From: Massilia sp. Bi118
Lineage (GTDB): Bacteria; Pseudomonadota; Gammaproteobacteria; Burkholderiales; Burkholderiaceae_D
Assembly (NCBI RefSeq): GCF_918697865.1
Contig: NZ_CAKKMV010000002.1
Coordinates: 186,001-250,000 of the forward strand
Direction of reading: 5' to 3'
DNA: 64,000 nucleotides
Below, in pieces: positions 57,053 to 64,000 of the stretch; position 1 is the first letter of the stretch, and every line of letters starts with the position of its first letter. Below the pieces are notes generated by a model that saw only the letters and a list, made by a program, of their open reading frames with translations, was not told the DNA's origin and did not search any database. The position numbers were made by a program, and so were the translations under genes.

Positions 57053-58036
57053 ATGAGCGCAACTACTCTCACCCAATCTGAAATCAAGGAACTCGGCAAG
57101 GTCGCCGTCCTGTTCGGCGGCCGCTCGGCCGAGCGCGAGATCTCGATCCTGTCCGGCACCGGCGTGCTGCAGGCCCTGCAATCGAAGGGCGTCGACGCCC
57201 ATGCCTTCGACCCGGCCGAGCGTTCGCTGGGCGAGCTGGCCGCCGAAAAATTCGACCGCGCGTTCATCGCGCTGCACGGCCGCTACGGCGAAGACGGCAG
57301 CCTGCAGGGCGCCCTCGAGCAGCTCGGCATTCCCTACACCGGCAGCGGCGTGATGGCTTCGAGCGTCGGCATGGACAAGATCACCACCAAGATCGTCTGG
57401 CTGGCGAATGGCGTCTCGACGCCGAAGTATGCCGTGATCGATGATGGCGCCGACCTCGATAAGGTGGTGGCGGAGCTGGGCCTGCCGCTGATCGTCAAGG
57501 CGCCGCTGGAAGGTTCGAGCATCGGCATCACCAAAGTGACCCGCCGCGAAGAGCTGCAGGCGGCCGTCGAGCTGTCCCGCAAGTACGATGCGCGCGTGCT
57601 GGCCGAGCAGTTCATCGAAGGCCGCGAATTTTCGGTGCCGCTGCTGGGCACCGGCCCGACCGCGCGCGCGCTGCCGATCATCGAGATCGTCGCTCCGGAA
57701 GGCAAGTACGACTACCAGAACAAGTACTTCACGGACGACACCAAGTACCACTGCCCGGCGCCGCTGGATGCTGCTACCACCGAGGCGATCCAGCGCGAGG
57801 TGGAGAAGGCCTACCGCGCGCTCGGCTGCGAAGGCTGGAGCCGCATCGACGTGCTGCTGCGCGAATCCGACCGGCAGTTCTTCCTGCTGGAGGTGAACAC
57901 CTCGCCGGGCATGACCACGCACTCGCTGGTGCCGATGGCCGCGCGGGCCGAGGGCACGAGCTATGAAGACCTGTGCGTCGAGATCCTGCGCTCGGCGTCC
58001 CTGAAGATTGGCCAGGCCAAGAAGGAAAAGGCGTAA
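57053..58036 (+). CDS. ddl: D-alanine-D-alanine ligase
   Basis: A 327-residue ATP-grasp enzyme. [17 protein letters not shown] near the N-terminus, [20 protein letters not shown] and the C-terminal [13 protein letters not shown]. It supplies the dipeptide for MurF. Four bases before ftsQ. Confidence 0.96.
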   Translation: MSATTLTQSEIKELGKVAVLFGGRSAEREISILSGTGVLQALQSKGVDAHAFDPAERSLGELAAEKFDRAFIALHGRYGEDGSLQGALEQLGIPYTGSGVMASSVGMDKITTKIVWLANGVSTPKYAVIDDGADLDKVVAELGLPLIVKAPLEGSSIGITKVTRREELQAAVELSRKYDARVLAEQFIEGREFSVPLLGTGPTARALPIIEIVAPEGKYDYQNKYFTDDTKYHCPAPLDAATTEAIQREVEKAYRALGCEGWSRIDVLLRESDRQFFLLEVNTSPGMTTHSLVPMAARAEGTSYEDLCVEILRSASLKIGQAKKEKA

Positions 58037-58040
58037 GACG

Positions 58041-58865
58041 ATGTGGCATGACGCGCGAGCACTGAACGCAACATCCGGCGCGATCACCGCGCTGGTGGCG
58101 CTCGCCTGTATCGCGTCGGGCGTATGGTGGATATCGCAGCGTCCGATGTTCACCCTGCGCGCGGTGCGCGTCGAGAGCATGTACGGCCTGGACCTGCAGC
58201 ACGTGAACGAACTCACGGTGCGCAACGGCGTGCTCGGCAAGATCAAGGGGAATTTCTTTACCACCGACCTGGAGCAGGTGCGCGGCACCTTCGAGGCCGT
58301 GCCCTGGGTCCGCAAGGCCAGCGTGCGCCGCGAATGGCCGAACCAGTTGATCGTCCAGGTCGAGGAACACGAAGCGCTCGGCACCTGGGGCGAGGATGGG
58401 CGCCTGCTGTCGGTCAAGGGCGACAGCTTCACCGCCAACCTGGCCGAAGCCGACGAGGACCATGAGCTGCCTGCTTTCGACGGTCCCGCCGGCAGCGAGA
58501 AGGAAGTGCTGGCGCGCTTTGCCGAACTGCGCGGCCTGTTCGCGCCGATCCGCCTGGTGCCGACCTCGCTCAGCCTGTCGAAGCGCTATGCCTGGACGGT
58601 CCGTCTGGACAACGGCATGAGCGTGGAGCTGGGCCGCGAGCGCGACCAGGGCAAGGACAGCATGAAGGCGCGCGTGCAGCGGCTGGTGAGCATCTATCCC
58701 CAGCTGGTGGCGCGCCTGCAGGAAGGGCATATCGACACCATCGACATGCGCTATCCGAACGGGTTGGCACTGTCGTCGTCGGCCTTGAGCATTCCGGCGG
58801 ACGCCACCAAGCCGGTCAAGGCGGCAAAGAAAAAAGCACCTACCAAAACAACAAAGCACACTTAA
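58041..58865 (+). CDS. ftsQ: cell-division protein FtsQ
   Basis: A 274-residue bitopic protein: one membrane segment (about 15-35), a POTRA domain (FTLRAVRVES...), and the FtsQ beta domain with PWVRKASVRREWPNQLIVQVEEHEALGTWG. A lysine-rich tail (KAAKKKAPTKTTKHT) ends it. Bridges FtsL/FtsB and FtsA. The ATG at 58041 is preferred; an upstream in-frame start lies within ddl. Confidence 0.94.
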   Translation: MWHDARALNATSGAITALVALACIASGVWWISQRPMFTLRAVRVESMYGLDLQHVNELTVRNGVLGKIKGNFFTTDLEQVRGTFEAVPWVRKASVRREWPNQLIVQVEEHEALGTWGEDGRLLSVKGDSFTANLAEADEDHELPAFDGPAGSEKEVLARFAELRGLFAPIRLVPTSLSLSKRYAWTVRLDNGMSVELGRERDQGKDSMKARVQRLVSIYPQLVARLQEGHIDTIDMRYPNGLALSSSALSIPADATKPVKAAKKKAPTKTTKHT

Positions 58866-58883
58866 TCAAGCAGGCGACAAGAA

Positions 58884-60116
58884 ATGACTAAAGACGCAAA
58901 GAACCTGATCGTCGGCCTCGACATCGGCACCTCGAAGGTGGTGGCGGTGGTGGCCGAGGTGATGGCCGATGGGCGCCATGAAGTAATTGGACTCGGCCAG
59001 CACGAGTCGAAAGGTTTGAAGAAGGGCGTTGTCGTCAACATCGAAGCGACCGTCGAATCGATCCAGCGCGCGCTCGAAGAAGCCGAGCTGATGGCCGACT
59101 GCAAGATCCGCAATGTGTATGCGGGCATCGCCGGCAGCCATATCCGTTCGTTCAACTCGAGCGGCATGGTGGCGATCAAGGACAAGGAAGTGACGGCCAC
59201 CGACGTGGCGCGCGTGATCGAGACCGCGAAGGCGGTCAACATCCCGACCGACCAGCAGCTGCTGCACACGGTGCCGCAGGAATTCATCGTCGATAACCAG
59301 GAAGACGTGCGCGAACCGATCGGCATGAGCGGCATCCGCCTGGAAGTGCGCGTGCACATTGTTACAGGTGCGGTGTCCGCCGTGCAGAATATTGTAAAGT
59401 GCGTGCGCCGTTGCGGGCTCGAGGTCTCGGACCTGATCCTGCAGCCGATGGCGTCCGCCGATTCCGTGCTGACCGGCGACGAGAAAGAACTCGGCGTGGT
59501 CCTGATCGACATCGGCGGCGGCACCACCGACATCGCCGTGTTCAGCGACGGCGCGATCCGCCACACGGCCGTGATCCCGATCGCCGGCGACCAGATCACC
59601 AGCGACATCGCGATGGCCCTGCGCACCCCGACCGGCGAAGCGGAAGAAATCAAGATCCGCTACGGCGTGGCCAAGCAGGTGCTGGCCGATCCGGGCGAAA
59701 CCCTGGAAGTGCCGGGCCTGGGCGACCGCGGTCCGCGCTCGCTGTCGCGCCAGGCGCTGGCGGCCGTGATCGAGCCGCGCGTCGAGGAACTGTTCGCGAT
59801 GGTGCACCAGGTGGTGCGCGAATCCGGCTATGAGGGCGTGCTCTCGTCGGGCATCGTGCTGACCGGCGGTTCGTCGATCATGCCGGGCATGATCGAGATG
59901 GCCGAAGACATCTTTTTGAAACCGGCGCGCCTCGGCACGCCGGAGTATCGCGGCCAGCTGGCCGACGTGGTGCGCAGTCCGCGCTACGCGACCGTTCTCG
60001 GCCTTTTGCTGGAAGCGAAGAAGCAGTATTTGCGCGGCCACATCGTCACGCGCCAGGATGGATCGGTGAAAGCGGTGTGGCAGCGCATGAAGGAGTGGTT
60101 TTTAGGGAACTTTTAA
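58884..60116 (+). CDS. ftsA: cell-division actin-like protein FtsA
   Basis: A 410-residue actin-fold protein anchoring FtsZ to the membrane. Phosphate-1 LIVGLDIGTSKVVAVV, phosphate-2 VVLIDIGGGTTDIAVF, adenosine site LTGGSSIMPG, and the C-terminal amphipathic helix (WQRMKEWFLGNF) that binds the membrane. Confidence 0.96.
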   Translation: MTKDAKNLIVGLDIGTSKVVAVVAEVMADGRHEVIGLGQHESKGLKKGVVVNIEATVESIQRALEEAELMADCKIRNVYAGIAGSHIRSFNSSGMVAIKDKEVTATDVARVIETAKAVNIPTDQQLLHTVPQEFIVDNQEDVREPIGMSGIRLEVRVHIVTGAVSAVQNIVKCVRRCGLEVSDLILQPMASADSVLTGDEKELGVVLIDIGGGTTDIAVFSDGAIRHTAVIPIAGDQITSDIAMALRTPTGEAEEIKIRYGVAKQVLADPGETLEVPGLGDRGPRSLSRQALAAVIEPRVEELFAMVHQVVRESGYEGVLSSGIVLTGGSSIMPGMIEMAEDIFLKPARLGTPEYRGQLADVVRSPRYATVLGLLLEAKKQYLRGHIVTRQDGSVKAVWQRMKEWFLGNF

Positions 60117-60146
60117 GAATTTCAGCTACAAGAAGTTACTTTTTTG

Positions 60147-60176
60147 TTGGTCAACGCACGCAAATATTTTTACAAT
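60147..60176 (+). promoter_or_regulatory. possible ftsZ-proximal promoter
   Basis: TTGGTC at 60147-60152, an 18-base spacer and TACAAT at 60171-60176, in the only sizeable gap (145 bases) of the late dcw genes. An independent ftsZ promoter is common. Confidence 0.5.
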
Positions 60177-60261
60177 ACAAGCGCGTTTCCAATCTGCAGG
60201 TTTGATCGCGATCGATGAGGTCTGCAGCTTGGGAACGGCACATTGAGATTAGGAGTTCATC

Positions 60262-61470
60262 ATGGAGTTCGATATGGTCGATAACGCATCACTGGGTACG
60301 GTCATCAAGGTCGTCGGGGTTGGCGGCGCGGGTGGTAACGCTGTCCAGCACATGATCAATAAAGGTGTCGCCGGTGTGCAGTTCATCGCCGCTAATACCG
60401 ACGCGCAGGCACTCGCCGTGTCGAGCGCGCACAACGTCATCCAGATCGGCGAGTCCGGCCTGGGCGCCGGCATGCGTCCGGAAGTCGGCCGCCAGCTGGC
60501 CGAGCAGTCGCGTGCACGCATCGAAGACGCGCTGCGCGGCGCGCACATGGTCTTCATCGCTGCCGGCATGGGCGGCGGCACCGGCACCGGCGCCGCGCCG
60601 ATCGTGGCCGAAGTCGCCAAGAGCCTGGGCGCGCTGACCGTCGCTGTCGTGTCGAAGCCGTTCTCGTACGAAGGCCAGAAGTGCATGGACGTGGCCGAGA
60701 CCGGCCTGGCCGAGCTGACCAAGCATGTCGACTCCCTGATCGTCATCCTGAACGAAAAGCTGGAAGACATCTACGAAGACGAATCCATGCTGGACTGGAT
60801 GAAGCATGCCGACGACGTGCTGAACAACGCCGTCGCCGGTATCGCCGAGATCATCAACGTGCCGGGCCATATCAACGTCGACTTCAACGACGTCAAGACC
60901 ATCATGAGCGAGCAGGGCAAGGCCATGATGGGCACCGCGACCGCTTCGGGCGTGGACCGCGCGCGCATCGCCGCCGAACAGGCAGTGGCATCGCCGCTGC
61001 TGGACGGTATCGACCTGTCGGGCGCCAAGGGCGTGCTGGTGAACGTCACCGCATCGCGCAGCCTGAAGGGTAAGGAAATCAAGGAAGTCATGGCCGCCGT
61101 GCGCGCCTTCGCCGCACCGGACGCCGCGATCGCACAAGGTATCGCCTACGACGACGAGATGGGCGACGAACTGCGCGTGACCGTGGTCGCGACCGGCCTG
61201 GGCAAGAACAAGACCAACATCTCGCTGGTGCAGCCGCAGCAGATGCTGCATACCGGCACCTACGGTTCGCCGATGATGGCGGGCGCCGCCGCTACTGTTT
61301 CCGCAGGCAACGTGCGCATGGGCTCGATCAGCACCGGCGGCGCCGATGCAGGCATGAAGCAGCCGGCCGTGTGGCGCCGCGAGCAGGCCTCCGAGCAGGT
61401 CCGCGCGATGCAGAACAACGGCGTCGAAACCTACGACATCCCGGCCTTCCTGCGCAAGCAAGCCGACTAA
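60262..61470 (+). CDS. ftsZ: cell-division tubulin homologue FtsZ
   Basis: A 402-residue GTPase that forms the Z ring. GTP loop GGGTGTG at 104-110 and the C-terminal peptide DIPAFLRKQAD that contacts FtsA and ZipA. The start is taken as the ATG at 60262 after GGAG. Last gene of the dcw transcript. Confidence 0.97.
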   Translation: MEFDMVDNASLGTVIKVVGVGGAGGNAVQHMINKGVAGVQFIAANTDAQALAVSSAHNVIQIGESGLGAGMRPEVGRQLAEQSRARIEDALRGAHMVFIAAGMGGGTGTGAAPIVAEVAKSLGALTVAVVSKPFSYEGQKCMDVAETGLAELTKHVDSLIVILNEKLEDIYEDESMLDWMKHADDVLNNAVAGIAEIINVPGHINVDFNDVKTIMSEQGKAMMGTATASGVDRARIAAEQAVASPLLDGIDLSGAKGVLVNVTASRSLKGKEIKEVMAAVRAFAAPDAAIAQGIAYDDEMGDELRVTVVATGLGKNKTNISLVQPQQMLHTGTYGSPMMAGAAATVSAGNVRMGSISTGGADAGMKQPAVWRREQASEQVRAMQNNGVETYDIPAFLRKQAD

Positions 61471-61516
61471 GCTAGAGCAAACTCCAGCCGGCTGACCACC
61501 GGCGCTCCATGATGCG

Positions 61517-61554
61517 AAAGCCCGTACTGTCCAAGCAGTACGGGCTTTTTGTTT
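61517..61554 (+). terminator. Rho-independent terminator after ftsZ
   Basis: Stem AAGCCCGTACTG/CAGTACGGGCTT with a short loop, followed by TTTTTGTTT. Ends the dcw transcript. Confidence 0.92.
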
Positions 61555-61562
61555 GCGCCAGC

Positions 61563-61800
61563 AAATTCGGGGTCAAATTCGCAAATTCGGGGTCAGAGCA
61601 CATTCCGACAGAAATTCGGGGTCAGACCACTTTTTAGGGAAATTGCTTTCCTTGCCAGGAAGCGGGCCGGCTGCAGCTTGACGAGCGTCAGCGCTGGGCG
61701 GAGAGGCCGTGAGGTCTCAATAAACTAGCCACTGGAACATTGTTCAAAAAAGTGCTCTGACCCCGACTTATCAGAAAAAAGTGCTCTGACCCCGAATTTC
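61563..61800. repeat. cluster of GGGGTCAGA repeats (copy C)
   Basis: Three forward units of TTCGGGGTCA (61563-61575, 61582-61601, 61612-61639) face two reverse units AAAAAAGTGCTCTGACCCCGA (61746-61767 and 61775-61800). About 105 bases of unrelated sequence lie between. Same family as copies A and B. No gene is supported in this spacer. Confidence 0.9.
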
Positions 61801-61853
61801 TCCAGATCGGGCATACTTGCGGGTTCTGATCATTACAACAAGGAGTACCCACC

Positions 61854-62357
61854 ATGACCATCCAGATCGGCGACCGCCTGCCAGAGTCCACCCTGTCCGA
61901 GTTCATCGAGACCGAAACCGAAGGCTGCTCGCTCGGCCCGAACACGTTCAACACGGCCGACCTGGTCAAGGGCAAGACCATCGCCATCTTCGGCCTGCCG
62001 GGCGCTTACACCCCGACCTGCTCGGCCCAGCACCTGCCGGGCTACATCCAGCTGGCCGACCAGCTGAAGGCCAAGGGCGTCGATGAGATCTGGTGCGTAT
62101 CGGTCAACGACGCCTTCGTGATGGGCGCCTGGGGCCGCGACCAGAAAGCCACCGGCATCGTCCGCATGATGGCCGACGGTAACGCCGCCTTCAGCAAGGC
62201 CCTGGGCCTGGACGCCGACTTCTCGAAGCACGGCATGGGCACCCGCAGCAAGCGCTACTCGATGCTGGTCGTCGACGGCGTGGTCAAGCAGCTGAATGTC
62301 GAAACCGCCGGCTTCGAGGTATCCTCGGCAGAAAAGCTGCTGGAACAGCTGGGCTAA
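61854..62357 (+). CDS. peroxiredoxin (Prx5-type)
   Basis: A 167-residue thiol peroxidase. The peroxidatic cysteine C56 lies in PGAYTPTC (49-56). The motif set, with WGRDQKA and KRYSMLVVDG, is that of the type II peroxiredoxin/glutaredoxin-dependent family. It reduces hydroperoxides in the cytoplasm. AAGGAG lies upstream. A terminator follows. Confidence 0.93.
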   Translation: MTIQIGDRLPESTLSEFIETETEGCSLGPNTFNTADLVKGKTIAIFGLPGAYTPTCSAQHLPGYIQLADQLKAKGVDEIWCVSVNDAFVMGAWGRDQKATGIVRMMADGNAAFSKALGLDADFSKHGMGTRSKRYSMLVVDGVVKQLNVETAGFEVSSAEKLLEQLG

Positions 62358-62377
62358 TCTTTACGCAACGCACACGA

Positions 62378-62400
62378 ACGGCGCTGCGGCGCCGTTTTTT
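62378..62400 (+). terminator. Rho-independent terminator after the peroxiredoxin gene
   Basis: Stem ACGGCGC/GCGCCGT followed by six T. It ends seven bases before the next start codon. Confidence 0.85.
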
Positions 62401-62406
62401 ATCGCC

Positions 62407-62856
62407 ATGATCATCAATACCGAATCGCCCGACCAGCCTGAAGTACGGTCCATGCTCGAACGCCTCGACGCTTACTGCGCGGCGCTGTACCCGGCCGACA
62501 GCAATCATCTGATGGATATCGACTCGCTGACGCAGGGCGACGTGCTGTTCCTGGTCGCGCGCGACGTCGACGGCAGCGCGGTCGGCTGCGCGGCCCTGGT
62601 CAATCGCGATGGATATGGCGAAGTGAAACGCATGTTCGTCGACGAGAACCGGCGCGGCCTTGGCGCCGGCCGCCAGCTGCTCGAGCACATCGTCATCTTC
62701 GCCCGCATGTGCGGCCTGCGCGAACTGAAGCTGGAAACCGGCATCCACCAGCCGGAAGCCATCGGCCTGTACGAAGGCTCCGGCTTCGCGCGCTGCGGCC
62801 CCTTCGGCGACTACAAGGACGATCCGCTGTCGGTGTTCATGGAGAAGCGCTTGTGA
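62407..62856 (+). CDS. GNAT N-acetyltransferase
   Basis: A 149-residue acetyltransferase. Acetyl-CoA loop VKRMFVDENRRGLGAGRQLLEHI (about 77-99) and C-terminal EAIGLYEGSGFARCGPFGDY. The ATG at 62407 has no Shine-Dalgarno site and directly follows a terminator. Overlaps the next gene by four bases (GTGA). Confidence 0.87.
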   Translation: MIINTESPDQPEVRSMLERLDAYCAALYPADSNHLMDIDSLTQGDVLFLVARDVDGSAVGCAALVNRDGYGEVKRMFVDENRRGLGAGRQLLEHIVIFARMCGLRELKLETGIHQPEAIGLYEGSGFARCGPFGDYKDDPLSVFMEKRL

Positions 62857-63752
62857 AAACGAAGGCAGGCTTGAGCGGCATGAGCGGGAACATCCGCAGC
62901 ATCCAGGCGATGCTGGCCGCGGTGCTGATGTTCTCGATCATGGACACGATCATGAAGCTGCTGTCCGCCGAATTCCCGGCGATGCAGGTGGCGGCGCTGC
63001 GTTCGCTCTCGTCGCTGCCGCTGGTTTGCGTCTACGTGGCCTGGCGCGGCGGCTTCAGGGCTATCATGCAGGTACGCTGGCCCCTGCACCTGCTGCGCGC
63101 GGTCATCGGCATCGCCATGCTGGCCCTGTTCGCCTACGGCGTGCGCGGCCTGTCGCTGGCCGAGGCCTATACGATCTTCTTCATCGGTCCGATCCTGATC
63201 ACGGCGCTGTCCGTGTTCGTGCTGAAGGAGCGCGTGAACCGCGCGCGCTGGCTGGCGATCGCGATCGGCATGGCCGGCGTGCTGGTGGTGCTGCGCCCCA
63301 GCGGCGACGGCTTCATGACCCTGGGCGGCCTGGCGATCCTGGTGGCAGCCGTGTGCTACGCGGTGTCGGCCGTGACCGGGCGGGTACTGGCGCGCACCGA
63401 TTCCAGCGAGCAGATGGTGTTCTGGCTGATGCTGATGATGGCGCTTGGCGCGACCGTGCTCGCCCTGCCTGACTGGACCCGGGTCGAGACACGCCACCTG
63501 CCGCTGCTGGGCGGCCTGGCCCTGAGCGGCTTCCTGGCCCAGCTGGCCCTGACCGAAGCCTTCAGCCACGGCGAAGCCTCGGTGGTCGCGCCCTTCGAGT
63601 ACACGGCCCTGGCCTGCGGCATTGCGATCGACTGGGTGTTCTGGCACACCTTGCCCGACAAATACACGCTGATCGGCGCCGCCATCATCATCGGCAGCGG
63701 CCTGTACCTGATTCGCCACGAAACCTCCCACGCCGAGGCCGAACATCCCTGA
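62853..63752 (+). CDS. EamA/DMT-family transporter
   Basis: A 299-residue protein of ten membrane segments in two EamA halves (LRAVIGIAMLALFAYGVRGLSLAEAYTIFF-type first half; TALACGIAIDWVFW second). I take the GTG at 62853, which overlaps the GNAT stop and has GGAG upstream; an ATG at 62880 is the alternative. Substrate unknown. Confidence 0.88.
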   Translation: MKTKAGLSGMSGNIRSIQAMLAAVLMFSIMDTIMKLLSAEFPAMQVAALRSLSSLPLVCVYVAWRGGFRAIMQVRWPLHLLRAVIGIAMLALFAYGVRGLSLAEAYTIFFIGPILITALSVFVLKERVNRARWLAIAIGMAGVLVVLRPSGDGFMTLGGLAILVAAVCYAVSAVTGRVLARTDSSEQMVFWLMLMMALGATVLALPDWTRVETRHLPLLGGLALSGFLAQLALTEAFSHGEASVVAPFEYTALACGIAIDWVFWHTLPDKYTLIGAAIIIGSGLYLIRHETSHAEAEHP

Positions 63753-63812
63753 AAACGTGGTGTTCCTGCCACCGGCACCCCGGGGCCTCGGGCGAACAAA
63801 ATGGGCCTCCTA

Positions 63813-63818
63813 TATAAT
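63813..63818 (+). promoter_or_regulatory. TATAAT box directly before lpxC
   Basis: A perfect TATAAT six bases before the lpxC ATG. If it is the -10, transcription would begin at or next to the start codon. No good -35 is seen. Confidence 0.35.
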
Positions 63819-63824
63819 CGCAGG

Positions 63825-64000
63825 ATGCTCAAACAAAGAACAATCAAACAGCTGGTGCGTACGACAGGTGTCGGTTTGCACTCGGGCACCAAGGTCGAGC
63901 TGACCCTGCGCCCGGCGGATCCGGACACCGGCATCGTGTTCCGCCGCGTCGATCTCGACCCCATTGTCGAGTTCCCGTCGAACGCGGAAATCGTCGGCGA
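63825..64000 (+). CDS. lpxC: UDP-3-O-acyl-GlcNAc deacetylase LpxC (5' part)
   Basis: Only the first 58 residues are in the window ([20 protein letters not shown] and [19 protein letters not shown]). LpxC commits to lipid A synthesis. Position after the dcw cluster is standard. The gene continues past the window end. Confidence 0.93.
   Translation, partial: MLKQRTIKQLVRTTGVGLHSGTKVELTLRPADPDTGIVFRRVDLDPIVEFPSNAEIVG

Overview
The window looks like chromosomal DNA of a GC-rich betaproteobacterium of the Oxalobacteraceae, probably the Massilia/Telluria group. The evidence is the gene order of the division and cell-wall (dcw) cluster, the style of MurD, FtsQ and RpoH, the ftsX-ftsE-ftsY block, dispersed GGGGTCAGA palindromes, and a yellow-pigment (zeaxanthin-type) gene set. 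The genus is an inference from gene content; no 16S gene is present.

Layout. 149-3101: acyltransferase and a LytS/LytTR-type two-component system (minus strand). 3119-9504: secreted NTF2-like protein, DUF5694-like secreted protein, an ABC exporter pair, a secreted hypothetical and a CNNM/CorC-type membrane protein. 9564-13737: nhaR, divergent from a tellurium/chemical-stress module (DUF475, TerD, AIM24-like, TerD). 13864-17859: membrane diguanylate cyclase, then a YtrA-type GntR regulator with its ABC transporter. 17867-20387: small acidic protein, gamma-glutamyltransferase, lipoprotein. 20573-27033: carotenoid cluster crtE-X-Y-I-B with convergent crtZ. 27020-31626: DUF2141 protein, small membrane protein, MgtC-like protein, RTX metallopeptidase, a truncated glutathione transferase and a Tat-exported dienelactone hydrolase.

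31757-35892 is housekeeping: rpoH with a CIRCE operator upstream, then ftsX, ftsE and ftsY. 36528-41760 holds a thiamine-diphosphate enzyme, the RNase P RNA gene, glpK, a GNAT enzyme and two small envelope proteins. 41768-43670 holds a YcxB-like membrane protein, a broken RHS fragment and an orphan AAA+ ATPase.

44151-61470 is a complete dcw cluster: mraZ, rsmH, ftsL, ftsI, murE, murF, mraY, murD, ftsW, murG, murC, ddl, ftsQ, ftsA, ftsZ. Almost every junction overlaps or is under 20 bases. A promoter with five MraZ-type boxes lies in front. Together these genes make the UDP-MurNAc-pentapeptide and lipid II and build the divisome. After a strong ftsZ terminator and a repeat-rich spacer come a peroxiredoxin, a GNAT enzyme, an EamA transporter and the start of lpxC, which runs off the window.

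Most striking non-routine signals: an in-frame palindromic repeat inside murF; the CIRCE site on rpoH; the phased MraZ boxes; a dispersed GGGGTCAGA inverted-repeat family with conserved flank; the Ter/AIM24 stress module; a metallopeptidase with RTX repeats on both sides of the catalytic domain; an RHS relic; and the 110-base crtB/crtZ overlap. I did not find a clearly new multi-gene system. The Ter module and the orphan AAA+ ATPase are the least understood parts.
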